Source: Variovorax sp. PAMC28562
Lineage (GTDB): Bacteria > Pseudomonadota > Gammaproteobacteria > Burkholderiales > Burkholderiaceae_C
Direction: 5' to 3'
NCBI RefSeq assembly: GCF_014303735.1
Contig: NZ_CP060296.1
Coordinates: 4,423,501-4,487,500, forward strand
Length of the DNA: 64,000 nt
Shown: one piece after another, positions 34,846 through 45,938 of the stretch
Numbering within the stretch: position 1 is the first letter of the stretch
How the letters are laid out: each line of letters begins with the position of its first letter
The notes under the pieces: generated by a model
Database searches by the model: none
The model's input: only the letters and a program-made list of their open reading frames with translations
What the model was told of the DNA's origin: nothing
Position numbers and translations under genes: made by a program

Positions 34846-36678
34846 ATGCGTTTTTCGACGCATTTCTCTGTGATTCACGCCTCTATACTTGGCGTTCATC
34901 CTCAATCAAAAACAAGTGAGAGGCGCGCCAAGACGCCACTCCAAGCTACGGTTTTGATAGCAACCACGCCTTCTTTGCGGCAGCGGCTCGCCCGCTGGAT
35001 GCCCTGCCTCGCATGGCCGTGCCCGAGTCGCACGCTGTTGCAAGGCGAGGCACTCGCCGGAATCACGGTCGCGCTGATGGTGATCCCGCAAGGCGTTGCG
35101 TACGCAGCCCTCGCCGGCATGCCGCTGGTCACCGGCGTGTACGCGGCCCTGTGGCCCGCACTGGTCGCGGTGCTGTTCAGTTCGTCGCAGCGCCTGTCGG
35201 TCGGGCCGACTGCCCTCACCAGTCTGCTGGTCGGTGCTTCGCTGGCGCCCCTCGCGGTCGCGGGCAGCGCCGAGTGGGTGGCAATGGCGGTGTGGCTGAC
35301 CCTACTGTCGGGTGGCATCCAGATCCTGATCGGTGCCGGGCGACTCGGCTGGATACTGCGACTGGTCAACTCGCCGGTGCTCACCGGATTCACGCAGGGC
35401 GCGGCGATTTTGATCGCGGTGTCGCAGCTGCCTTCGCTGCTCGGGTTCACCGGTCGTACCGTGCCGCAGCTTCTGCGCGGTGGCTCGCCTCCGGACTGGA
35501 CTGCGATGGCTTTCGGCCTTGGCAGCATGGCCGTGCTGTGGGCCGGCAAGCGCTGGCTGCCGCGCTTCCCCACGACCATGGCGCTCGTCGCCGGCGCAGC
35601 GGCGTTGAGCTGGTCGCTCAGCTATGCGCTCCTCGGCGGCGCCGTGGTCGGCGCACTGCCTTCGGGCTTGCCGTCCCTGTATTGGCCAAGCGCTCTGCCA
35701 GGCGGCACGCTGCACACGCTGGGCATGTTGCTGCTGCCCGCGCTCACGATCACCTTGGTGAGCTTTCTCGAAACGGCATCGAGCGCGAAGATCGACAACG
35801 CACGCGCGGGCACGCTGTGGAACGAAAACCAGGACTTGATCGGCCAGGGCCTCGCCAAGGTGGCGTCGGGCCTGACCGGTGCTTTTCCGACCAGTTCGTC
35901 GTTCTCTCGTTCGGCCATCACGCTGTATGCGGGCGCGCAGACCGGCTGGGCCACGCTGTTCAGCGTCGTCGTGGTGGCGCTCACATTGCTATGGCTGATG
36001 CCGCTGCTCTATCACGTGCCGCAGGCCGTGCTGGCCGCAGTCGTGATGACGGCCATCATCGGGCTCATCAAGCCGCGCAGCTTCGCGGTGCTGTGGCGTG
36101 TGTCGCGCATCGAGGCCGGCATCGCCATCGGCACCTTCGCACTCACCATCGCGACCGCGCCGTCGATCTACTGGGGCGTGCTCGGCGGGCTGCTTGCGAG
36201 CCTCGCGAACTACATGTACCGCCACCTGCATCCGCGCATCATCGAGGTCGGCTTGCACGGCGACGGCAGCCTGCGCGACCGGCATCTGTGGCATTTACCA
36301 CCGCTGGCGCCCACTCTCTACGCACTGCGCATGGATGCGGAGCTCGACTTCGCTTCTGCGGGCACGCTCGAGCGCGCGATTGCCGAAGTGCTTGCAGCGC
36401 GGCCTGAAGTCACCGACGTCTGTCTCTTCGCGCATCCCATCAACCGCATCGACATCAGCGGCGCCGAGGTGTTCGGCTCGCTGCGTCGCTTGCTCGAGAG
36501 CAAGGGCGTGCGGTTGCACCTCAGCGGCCTCAAATTACCGGCGCAGCAAGTGCTCGACCGTGCGGGCTTGCTGGTGCCCGGACCCATGCTCTTCAACTAC
36601 CGTACCGATGCCGATGCGCTGCAAGCGTTGATGAAGCACTGCGCGCGGGACGAGTCGCGATCGCCGCCAGCGGGCTAG
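34846..36678 (+). CDS. SulP-family anion transporter with STAS domain
   Basis: The product is about 610 residues. The membrane domain (from about residue 65) begins LLQGEALAGITVALMVIPQG, followed by VAYAALAGMPLVTGVYAALW, the SulP signature region, and SGLTGAFPTSSSFSRSA near the centre. A C-terminal STAS domain runs from about residue 500 to 595 (LYALRMDAELDFASAGTLER, RIDISGAEVFGSL). SulP proteins carry sulfate, bicarbonate or other anions. The N-terminal start is uncertain: the first 35 residues look like untranslated leader, and an in-frame TTG at 34954 is an alternative. Confidence 0.88.
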   Translation: MRFSTHFSVIHASILGVHPQSKTSERRAKTPLQATVLIATTPSLRQRLARWMPCLAWPCPSRTLLQGEALAGITVALMVIPQGVAYAALAGMPLVTGVYAALWPALVAVLFSSSQRLSVGPTALTSLLVGASLAPLAVAGSAEWVAMAVWLTLLSGGIQILIGAGRLGWILRLVNSPVLTGFTQGAAILIAVSQLPSLLGFTGRTVPQLLRGGSPPDWTAMAFGLGSMAVLWAGKRWLPRFPTTMALVAGAAALSWSLSYALLGGAVVGALPSGLPSLYWPSALPGGTLHTLGMLLLPALTITLVSFLETASSAKIDNARAGTLWNENQDLIGQGLAKVASGLTGAFPTSSSFSRSAITLYAGAQTGWATLFSVVVVALTLLWLMPLLYHVPQAVLAAVVMTAIIGLIKPRSFAVLWRVSRIEAGIAIGTFALTIATAPSIYWGVLGGLLASLANYMYRHLHPRIIEVGLHGDGSLRDRHLWHLPPLAPTLYALRMDAELDFASAGTLERAIAEVLAARPEVTDVCLFAHPINRIDISGAEVFGSLRRLLESKGVRLHLSGLKLPAQQVLDRAGLLVPGPMLFNYRTDADALQALMKHCARDESRSPPAG

Positions 36679-36703
36679 GCATATGGGCCGCGACGCGCGG
36701 CCG

Positions 36704-37093
36704 CTACAACGCCGAAAACTGCGAAGGCCGATCGGTATTGCAGAAGTCGAAGAACGCGTCGAGCTCGTTGGACTTGTCGAACACCGCATCGGCGCCCAAC
36801 TCAGTACAGCGGTTGCGCATTTCCGGCGTCGCGTAGTTACTGAGCACCACGACCCGCTGCTGTTCACCGCGCTGCCGGCATGCGGCCAGCACGCCCAGAC
36901 CGGAGCCCTGCTTCAGGAACAGGTCGACGACCGCCAGGTGCCAATCGTCGCGGTGGGAAGCGAGCCAGTCGATCGCATCTGCCTCGGATTCCGCGAAGCC
37001 GGCCACCTCGGCGTTTGCCAGATCTTCCAGTGTCGGGATGAGGTTCTCCCGAATCGTGGGGTTGTCTTCGACGATAAAGGTGATGAGCGACAT
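36704..37093 (-). CDS. Single-domain response regulator (CheY-like)
   Basis: The product is 129 residues from ATG 37093, a receiver domain alone. It has the acidic pair in FIVEDNPTIRENL, the phosphoacceptor Asp in HLAVVDLFLKQGSGLG, Ser in VVVLSNYATPE and the switch Lys in AVFDKSNELDAF. No output domain and no kinase gene is near, so it probably relays phosphate or acts by protein binding. It converges on the SulP gene. Confidence 0.88.
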   Translation of the reverse strand: MSLITFIVEDNPTIRENLIPTLEDLANAEVAGFAESEADAIDWLASHRDDWHLAVVDLFLKQGSGLGVLAACRQRGEQQRVVVLSNYATPEMRNRCTELGADAVFDKSNELDAFFDFCNTDRPSQFSAL

Positions 37094-37183
37094 GGCGGGT
37101 GATGAGCGTCGCCAGTTTATGCCACGCCGCGGCGTTGTCGGAGCGTCCACTGAAGATCGTGCGGCTTCGCGGCCAGACCAGAC

Positions 37184-37594
37184 TCAGTCCTGCACACGTC
37201 CCCGCAGGTTCTTGATTTCCGAGCGCTGGCTCTTGCCTTGCAGCCGTCGCTGCTTCGAACCATAGGTCGGCTTGGTGGCCCGACGCACCAGGGGCGCCGT
37301 GGCCACGCTGTCGACCACCTCCTGCAACCGCGCCAGCGCGTCGCTGCGATTCATCTCCTGGGTGCGGTGCTGCTGCGCCTTGAGCACCAGCACGCCTTCT
37401 TGCGTGATGCGGTTGTCGCGCAAGGACAGCAGTCGCTCCTTGACGTCGTCCGGCAGCGAGCTGGCCGGAATGTCGTAGCGCAGATGCACCGCACTCGAAA
37501 CCTTGTTGACGTTTTGGCCGCCCGCACCCTGCGCACGAATGGCGCTCAGTTCGACTTCGTTCTCGTCGACAAGGATCGGCTTGCGCAGCGGCAT
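37184..37594 (-). CDS. arfB: Alternative ribosome-rescue peptidyl-tRNA hydrolase ArfB
   Basis: The product is 136 residues. It has the release-factor GGQ motif in IRAQGAGGQNVNKVSSAVHL and a basic C-terminal tail (PTYGSKQRRLQGKSQRSEIK) that enters the empty mRNA channel of stalled ribosomes. It frees nonstop ribosomes without tmRNA. It starts 7 bases after the thiolase stop and is probably cotranscribed with it. Confidence 0.93.
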   Translation of the reverse strand: MPLRKPILVDENEVELSAIRAQGAGGQNVNKVSSAVHLRYDIPASSLPDDVKERLLSLRDNRITQEGVLVLKAQQHRTQEMNRSDALARLQEVVDSVATAPLVRRATKPTYGSKQRRLQGKSQRSEIKNLRGRVQD

Positions 37595-37601
37595 CGTCCG
37601 C

Positions 37602-38786
37602 TCAAACTCTCTCGAAAATCGCCGCGATCCCCTGCCCGCCGCCGATGCACATCGTGACCAACGCATAGCGCCCGCCGGTGCGGTGCAACTCGGCAATGGC
37701 CTTGGTCGTGATGATGGCGCCGGTCGCGCCGACCGGGTGTCCCAGCGAGATGCCCGAGCCGTTGACGTTGACCTTGGCCGGGTCGAAACCCAGCTCCTGG
37801 ATAACGGCACAAGCTTGCGCCGCGAAGGCTTCGTTCGACTCGATCACGTCGAGGTCGCTCACCTTCAAGCCGGTGCGCTCCAGCACCTTGCGCGTGGCCG
37901 GCACCGGGCCGATGCCCATGTAGGCGGGCTCGACGCCGGCATGTGCGTAACCGACCAACCGGGCCAGCGGCTTGAGGCCGAGCGCCTGCACGCGTGAGCC
38001 TTCGGCCAGCACCACCGCGGCAGCACCGTCGTTGATGCCCGACGCATTGCCCGCCGTCACCAGGCCGTCCTTCTTAAAGGCCGGTTTCATCTTGCCCAGC
38101 GTTTCCATCGTGGTGTCGGCGCGCACATGCTCGTCGGTGTCGAACAGCACGATGCCCTTGCGCGTCTTGACCTCGACCGAAACGATCTGCTCCTTGAAGC
38201 GGCCAGCCGCGATGGCCGCAGCAGCGCGCTGCTGGCTCATGACCGCCAGCTCGTCCTGCTGGCCGCGCGAGATGTTGTAGCGCGCTGCCACGTTCTCGGC
38301 AGTGATGCCCATGTGCATCTTTTCCCAGGGGTCGTGCAGGATGCCGAGCATGTAGTCGACCAGCACGGCATCGCCCATGCGCGCGCCATAGCGCGCCGAG
38401 GTGTCGAAGTAAGGGCCACGACTCATGGATTCGGAGCCACCGCCGATGGCGATGTCGCAATCACCGAGCTGGATCGCCTGCGCCGCCGAAATGATCGCCT
38501 GCAGGCCGGAGCCGCAGAGCCGGTTCACGTTGAATGCGGGCGTCTCGATCGGGCAGCCGGCATCAATGGCGGCGACCCGGCTCAGGTACGCGTCCTTGAC
38601 GTCGGTGGGGATCACGTTGCCCATGACGACGTGGCCAATGGCGTCGGGCGCCACGCCGCTGCGCTGCAGGGCGGCCTTGACGGCGGTGGTGGCCAGCTGG
38701 GTGTTGGGCACGTCTTTCAGCGAGCCGCCAAAAGTGCCGATGGCGGTGCGGGCGGTGCCGACCACGAAGATGTCTCGTTGAGTCAT
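37602..38786 (-). CDS. Thiolase (acetyl-CoA C-acyltransferase, BktB/PhaA-like)
   Basis: The product is 394 residues. It has the acyl-accepting Cys in NRLCGSGLQAI (about residue 90), the HPVGATGA motif with the catalytic His near residue 350, and the second Cys in MCIGGGQG near 380. It condenses or cleaves acyl-CoA, in beta-oxidation or polyhydroxybutyrate synthesis. No phaB or phaC gene is nearby, so the pathway is open. ArfB follows after 7 bases. Confidence 0.92.
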   Translation of the reverse strand: MTQRDIFVVGTARTAIGTFGGSLKDVPNTQLATTAVKAALQRSGVAPDAIGHVVMGNVIPTDVKDAYLSRVAAIDAGCPIETPAFNVNRLCGSGLQAIISAAQAIQLGDCDIAIGGGSESMSRGPYFDTSARYGARMGDAVLVDYMLGILHDPWEKMHMGITAENVAARYNISRGQQDELAVMSQQRAAAAIAAGRFKEQIVSVEVKTRKGIVLFDTDEHVRADTTMETLGKMKPAFKKDGLVTAGNASGINDGAAAVVLAEGSRVQALGLKPLARLVGYAHAGVEPAYMGIGPVPATRKVLERTGLKVSDLDVIESNEAFAAQACAVIQELGFDPAKVNVNGSGISLGHPVGATGAIITTKAIAELHRTGGRYALVTMCIGGGQGIAAIFERV

Positions 38787-38793
38787 GTCAATC

Positions 38794-39111
38794 TCACTTG
38801 GGTTGAACGTCTGTCACGCCGCCGCCAACGCCATGCACACGCACCGGACGCTCCGAAGACTCACCCAGCGCGCGGGCGCTGACGACGTCGGCGGCCGAAG
38901 GTTCGACTGGCTGCGCCGCTGCGCGAAACCGGTTGAAACCTGCCCCTGGGTTGAAGCGCATGACCCACGGCGTGACGGGTCGGCCGGTGAGCCGTGCCCA
39001 GCCGTAGCGCACGCCCCAAACTGCCGCGAGCAACAGCACCGCAACGGCGAGGCTGGCCGCGAAGACCAGGCCCAACATGAAGAGAACCAAGCGAAGGATG
39101 AAGTTCATCAC
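38794..39111 (-). CDS. Small membrane protein, function unknown
   Basis: The product is 105 residues from tandem ATGs. One strong membrane segment covers about residues 4-33 (FILRLVLFMLGLVFAASLAV), followed by a basic stretch (YGWARLTGRPVTPWVMRFNP) and a polar tail. It lies 5 bases after the clpB stop and 7 before the thiolase start, on the same strand. I do not recognise a named family. Confidence 0.7.
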   Translation of the reverse strand: MMNFILRLVLFMLGLVFAASLAVAVLLLAAVWGVRYGWARLTGRPVTPWVMRFNPGAGFNRFRAAAQPVEPSAADVVSARALGESSERPVRVHGVGGGVTDVQPK

Positions 39112-39116
39112 TGCGA

Positions 39117-41756
<2,640 letters not shown>

Positions 41757-41773
41757 ATAAGTTCCTGCATTCG

Positions 41774-41801
41774 AAATAAGGTCGTTTGCACGGCCTTCAA
41801 G
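41774..41801 (-). promoter_or_regulatory. Sigma-32 (RpoH)-like promoter of clpB
   Basis: On the minus strand CTTGAAG (41795-41801) and CCTTATTT (41774-41781) are separated by 13 bases. This fits the heat-shock consensus CTTGAAA-N13/14-CCCCATNT with few mismatches. The predicted start lies about 10 bases before the clpB ATG. Confidence 0.6.
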
Positions 41802-41913
41802 GGCGGACCGGCTCTTCGAGCGCGGCCGTCGCCCCGCGTCGTTGCCCTCCTTGTAGACGCCGCAGGGCTGTCAGGCCTTGCGCAGGCGCAAGCTAACGAG
41901 AAATCAGGAGGGA

Positions 41914-42411
41914 TCAGCCGTTGGTCGCGGCGATGCCCCAGCGCGCGAGCGCCTTGTCGTCGGCAACGCGGGCATCGACCCAGCGCGCACCCTCGGACGT
42001 CTGTTCTTTTTTCCAGAACGGAGCCTGCGTCTTCAGGTAGTCCATCAGGAATTCGCAGGCCTGAAAGCTTTCGCCGCGGTGCGCGGACACCACCGCGACC
42101 ATCATGATCTGTTCGAGTGGCTGCAACAGGCCGATGCGATGGATCACGCGGGCTCCGAGGATGTCGAAGCGACGGTGCGCTTCGTCGATCATGGCCTCGA
42201 TGGCCTTCTCTGTCATGCCCGGGTAGTGCTCGAGCTCCATCGACGCCACGTCGGCCCCGTCGTTGCGGTCGCGTACCGTGCCTACAAAGCTGCAGACAGC
42301 GCCGACGGCCGAATTGCTCGCGCGCAGAGCAGCGATCTCGGCCGCGAGATCGAAGTCGGCGGCTTGGACGACGACGCGCAATGACATGTTCCCAGAGGCG
42401 CTGGTGGACAT
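41914..42411 (-). CDS. moaE: Molybdopterin synthase catalytic subunit
   Basis: The product is 165 residues (start possibly eight codons later, at MSLRVVVQ). With MoaD it inserts sulfur into precursor Z to form molybdopterin. It shows GAVCSFVGTVRDRNDG, ELEHYPGMTEKAIEAM, HRIGLLQPLEQIMMVAVVSAHR and FWKKEQTSEGARWVDA, where the Lys residues act in catalysis. It follows moaD on the same strand. Confidence 0.95.
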   Translation of the reverse strand: MSTSASGNMSLRVVVQAADFDLAAEIAALRASNSAVGAVCSFVGTVRDRNDGADVASMELEHYPGMTEKAIEAMIDEAHRRFDILGARVIHRIGLLQPLEQIMMVAVVSAHRGESFQACEFLMDYLKTQAPFWKKEQTSEGARWVDARVADDKALARWGIAATNG

Positions 42412-42424
42412 GCGTTGGCCGCCT

Positions 42425-42676
42425 TCAGCCGCCGGTGACAGGCGGAAAGAACGCCACTTCAGCGCCGTCGACCAGCCTGGCGCTCTCCGCGCTCATCACC
42501 TGATCGAGCGCCATGCGGACCGCCTTGCCACGCGCCAGTGCTTCCGCGTAGGGAGCACCCCGCGCGATCAATTCGTCCCGCAACACAGCGAGCGTTTCGG
42601 CATTCGTCTCCACGGACTCGCTGGACTTCGCAAGAGCTTCGCGGACCGAGGCGAAGTAGCGAATCGAGATTTTCAT
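42425..42676 (-). CDS. moaD: Molybdopterin synthase sulfur carrier subunit
   Basis: The product is 83 residues from ATG 42676 (an ATG at 42700 would add eight). It is a ubiquitin-like protein (MKISIRYFASVREALAKS) ending in the required Gly-Gly (FFPPVTGG), which carries the thiocarboxylate sulfur. It lies between moeA and moaE in one operon. Confidence 0.93.
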   Translation of the reverse strand: MKISIRYFASVREALAKSSESVETNAETLAVLRDELIARGAPYAEALARGKAVRMALDQVMSAESARLVDGAEVAFFPPVTGG

Positions 42677-42707
42677 GTGCGTCTTTGTTGCGGCAGTCAT
42701 CGAGCGC

Positions 42708-43961
42708 TCATGCAATCAGCGAGGCGAACGGAATGAACCTCACCGTATCGCCCTTGTTGATCGGCTGGCCTGCCGGGGTATCGACGACGCCGTCACCCCA
42801 GACGGCGGAGGTCAACACGCCCGAACTCTGATTGGCGAACAGATCCAGCCCGCCGTCGGCGTTGCGACGTGCGCGAAGGAACTCGCGGCGCCGGTCGGGC
42901 CGTGGCCAGTCGAAGTCTGCGCGCATCGCGACAGATTCCACCGTCACGCGCGCCGCGCCTTGCAAGGTGAGGATGAAGGGCCGCACCAGCAACAGAAATG
43001 TCATGAAGCTCGACACCGGATTGCCGGGCAGCCCGGTGATGTGCGTGCCGTTGATGTTGCCGTAGGCAAACGGCTTGCCCGGCTTCATCGACAGTGACCA
43101 GAGCTGAAGTTCGCCGAGTGCCTGGATGGCGGCCTTGATGTGATCTTCTTCGCCGACCGACACGCCCCCTGTCGTGATGATGAGGTCGTTGTTGGCCGCT
43201 GCTGTGCGCAGCGCATCGATGGTCGCATCGCGCCGGTCGGGCACGATGCCGAGGTCGTTGACCTCGCAGCCGAGCCGGTGCAACAGCGCGCGCATGAAGA
43301 AGCGGTTCGAGTTGTAGATGGAGCCCGCCTTCATCGATTCCGGCGCCACTTCGCCGGGCATCACGAGCTCATCGCCGGTCGACAGCAGCGCGACGCGCGG
43401 GCGCTTGGCGACAGTCAGTCGATCGAAGCCGACGCTGGCTGCGAGACCGAGCGCTGCGGGCGTCAGGCGTTCGCCGCGCGCCAGCACGACATCGCCGGCC
43501 GCGACGTCTTCGCCGGCTCGGCGAATCCACTGGCCAGCGTCTGGCGCGACGTTGATGCACACGCTGCCGAGCCCGTCTTCCTGCGGCAACGTCGACGTGT
43601 CTTCCTGCATCACGATCGCGTCAGCCCCCTCGGGAATTTGCGCGCCAGTGAATATCCGGGCGGCGGTGCCGGCAGCGAGCGCCGAGCCGACCGTGCCAGC
43701 AGGAATGCGCTGCGTCACCTGCAAAACCGAATCGGCGGTGGCGCAATCGGCTGCTCGCACAGCGTAGCCATCCATCGCGCTGTTGTCGCGCGGCGGCACG
43801 GTCAGCGCCGAGACGACGTCTTGCGCCAGCACGCGTCCGTCTGCTTCGAAGGTGAGGACGCTTTCAGTGCCGACCGCGGGCGCGGCCTTGGCAAGCAGGC
43901 TGGCGACCGCCTCGTCGAGCGGCATCAACGAAGGACGTGAGGTTGGCGCGGATTCAGGCAT
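42708..43961 (-). CDS. moeA: Molybdopterin molybdenumtransferase
   Basis: The product is 417 residues. MoeA inserts molybdate into adenylylated molybdopterin. It has PPRDNSAMDGYAVRA near residue 60, the VALLSTGDELVMPGE segment, TTGGVSVGEEDHIKAAI with the molybdate-site acid residues, and MKPGKPFAYGNINGTHITGLPGNP. It overlaps mobB by eight bases and precedes moaD. Confidence 0.96.
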   Translation of the reverse strand: MPESAPTSRPSLMPLDEAVASLLAKAAPAVGTESVLTFEADGRVLAQDVVSALTVPPRDNSAMDGYAVRAADCATADSVLQVTQRIPAGTVGSALAAGTAARIFTGAQIPEGADAIVMQEDTSTLPQEDGLGSVCINVAPDAGQWIRRAGEDVAAGDVVLARGERLTPAALGLAASVGFDRLTVAKRPRVALLSTGDELVMPGEVAPESMKAGSIYNSNRFFMRALLHRLGCEVNDLGIVPDRRDATIDALRTAAANNDLIITTGGVSVGEEDHIKAAIQALGELQLWSLSMKPGKPFAYGNINGTHITGLPGNPVSSFMTFLLLVRPFILTLQGAARVTVESVAMRADFDWPRPDRRREFLRARRNADGGLDLFANQSSGVLTSAVWGDGVVDTPAGQPINKGDTVRFIPFASLIA

Positions 43962-44496
43962 GGTGCTGGTTGTATTCGAAGCGATCGCCGCTGTCGATCA
44001 GCCAACGCGCCAGTGCTTCGGCATCGTTCAGGTCGAACACCGGCAGCGTCGTGGGCGCAGACAGGCGGGTCGCATCGTCGGTCGCGATGCCGACGATGAA
44101 GCGATCGTCGATGTAGTGCGCGGTGCGTGCCGCCTCACCGTCTTGTGCTGCACGCCAGACCTCGATCTTGGGCAAGTCGGCATGCCGAAAGCCTTCGACG
44201 AAAACCCAGTCGATTCGGGCATCGAGTTCGGCGATGAGGTCATGGACCGAAAGCTGCGTCGGCTGTTCGAACTCGCGCATCAACGCGAGCCGCTTGTCCG
44301 ACGCCACCACTACCTCGAAGGCGCCCGCCTCACGATGACGGTAGGTGTCCTTGCCCGGACGATCGACGTCGAACTTGTGGTGCGCATGCTTGACGACCGA
44401 AACGCGTCGGCCCTGTCGCTTCAACACCGGTATCAAGCGCTCGACCAGCGTGGTCTTGCCAGCGCCGGAATATCCAGAAAAGCCGATCGCTTTCAT
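43954..44496 (-). CDS. mobB: Molybdopterin-guanine dinucleotide biosynthesis protein MobB
   Basis: The product is 180 residues, a small GTPase-like protein with a P-loop (GYSGAGKTTLVERLIPVL) at the N-terminus, VVKHAHHKFDVDRPGKDTYRHREAGA and WVFVEGFRHADLPKIEVWR. It assists attachment of GMP or another nucleotide to molybdopterin. It starts the mob-moe-moa group directly after thrC. Confidence 0.94.
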   Translation of the reverse strand: MKAIGFSGYSGAGKTTLVERLIPVLKRQGRRVSVVKHAHHKFDVDRPGKDTYRHREAGAFEVVVASDKRLALMREFEQPTQLSVHDLIAELDARIDWVFVEGFRHADLPKIEVWRAAQDGEAARTAHYIDDRFIVGIATDDATRLSAPTTLPVFDLNDAEALARWLIDSGDRFEYNQHHA

Positions 44497-44502
44497 GCCG
44501 AC

Positions 44503-45930
44503 TCAGTCCGAGTTTTGCGCAATGTAGGCTTTGATGGCTTCGGCATCGGCCGGCAATTTGACGACACGCTTGGGCAATGCCTCGATGCCTTCGAAGCCCG
44601 GGGGCCGCTCTGGCTCACGACCCAGTGCCTCGACGATCGTTGCGGCGAACTTGATCGGCAGAGCCGTCTCCAGCACGATCATCGGCACGCCCGGCGTGAG
44701 GTGTTCGCGCGCAGCCTTGAGGCCGTCGGCGGTGTGCGTGTCGATGAGCGTCGCAAAGCGCTTGTCGGTGTCGCGAATCGTGGCGAGCCGGTCGGCGTGC
44801 GTGCTGCGGCTGCTTTTAAAACCAAACCGCGTGGCCGCCTGTGCGAACGCCGGATCGTCGCTCAGGTCGAAACGGCCGGTGCGTGCGAGCTCGGTGTCGA
44901 ACAAGCTGTGTAAACGCTTCGCGTCGCGGCCCAGCAAGTCGAACACGAAGCGCTCGAAGTTGCTGGCCTTGCTGATGTCCATCGACGGGCTCGATGTCTC
45001 GTGCGTGTCGGCGGCCGCGCGCACACGGTAGACGCCGGTGCGAAAGAACTCATCGAGCACATCGTTCTCGTTGGTGGCGACCACCAGCGTGTGGATCGGC
45101 AGGCCCATCATCCGCGCGACGTGGGCGGCGCAGACGTTGCCGAAATTGCCGGAGGGCACCGCGAAGCTCACTTGCTTGTCGTTCCCATCTTTCGCTGCCG
45201 GCGTCGCCTGGAAATAACCAGCGAAGTAGTAGACGACCTGCGCCAGCAACCGCGCCCAGTTGATCGAATTGACCGTGCCGATCTTGTACTTGCGCTTGAA
45301 AGCGAGATCGTTCGACACCGCCTTCACGATGTCCTGGCAATCATCGAAAACGCCGGCGATCGTGATGTTGTGAATGTTGGCGTCTTGCAGGCTGAACATT
45401 TGTGCCTGCTGGAACGGGCTCATGCGGCCTTCGGGTGACGTCATGAAAACGCGCACGCCCTTTTTGCCGCGCATCGCGTATTCGGCCGCGCTGCCAGTGT
45501 CGCCACTGGTCGCACCAAGGATGTTGAGTTCGGCGCCACGGCGCGCCAGTTCGTACTCGAACAAATTGCCGAGCAACTGCATCGCCATGTCCTTGAAGGC
45601 GAGCGTCGGGCCGTTCGAGAGGGCTTCGAGGTACACACCGTCTTCGAGCTCGCGCAGCGGCACGATCTCGTCGCTGCCAAAGACTTCAGCGGTGTACGTC
45701 TTAGCGCAGAGCGCTTTCAGATCGGCCGGCGGAATGTCGTCGATGTAGAGCGACAGGATCTCGAATGCGAGTTCGGCATAGGGCAGATCGCGCCACTTCG
45801 CCAGCATGGCCGAATCGACTTGCGGATAGTGCTCGGGCAGGTACAGGCCACCGTCGGGTGCCAAGCCTTCGAGCAGGATTTCGCAAAAGCGTTTGCGATC
45901 GGGGTGACCGCGCGTACTCAGGTAGTTCAT
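44503..45930 (-). CDS. thrC: Threonine synthase
   Basis: The product is 475 residues from ATG 45930. It converts O-phosphohomoserine to threonine. The PLP lysine is in SNGPTLAFKDMAMQLLGNL, and ILGATSGDTGSAAEYAMRG binds the cofactor phosphate. The N-terminus (MNYLSTRG) is the standard one for the long fungal/proteobacterial type. It follows hom by 8 bases, so the last two steps of threonine synthesis are made together. Confidence 0.97.
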   Translation of the reverse strand: MNYLSTRGHPDRKRFCEILLEGLAPDGGLYLPEHYPQVDSAMLAKWRDLPYAELAFEILSLYIDDIPPADLKALCAKTYTAEVFGSDEIVPLRELEDGVYLEALSNGPTLAFKDMAMQLLGNLFEYELARRGAELNILGATSGDTGSAAEYAMRGKKGVRVFMTSPEGRMSPFQQAQMFSLQDANIHNITIAGVFDDCQDIVKAVSNDLAFKRKYKIGTVNSINWARLLAQVVYYFAGYFQATPAAKDGNDKQVSFAVPSGNFGNVCAAHVARMMGLPIHTLVVATNENDVLDEFFRTGVYRVRAAADTHETSSPSMDISKASNFERFVFDLLGRDAKRLHSLFDTELARTGRFDLSDDPAFAQAATRFGFKSSRSTHADRLATIRDTDKRFATLIDTHTADGLKAAREHLTPGVPMIVLETALPIKFAATIVEALGREPERPPGFEGIEALPKRVVKLPADAEAIKAYIAQNSD

Positions 45931-45938
45931 CGATTCGG

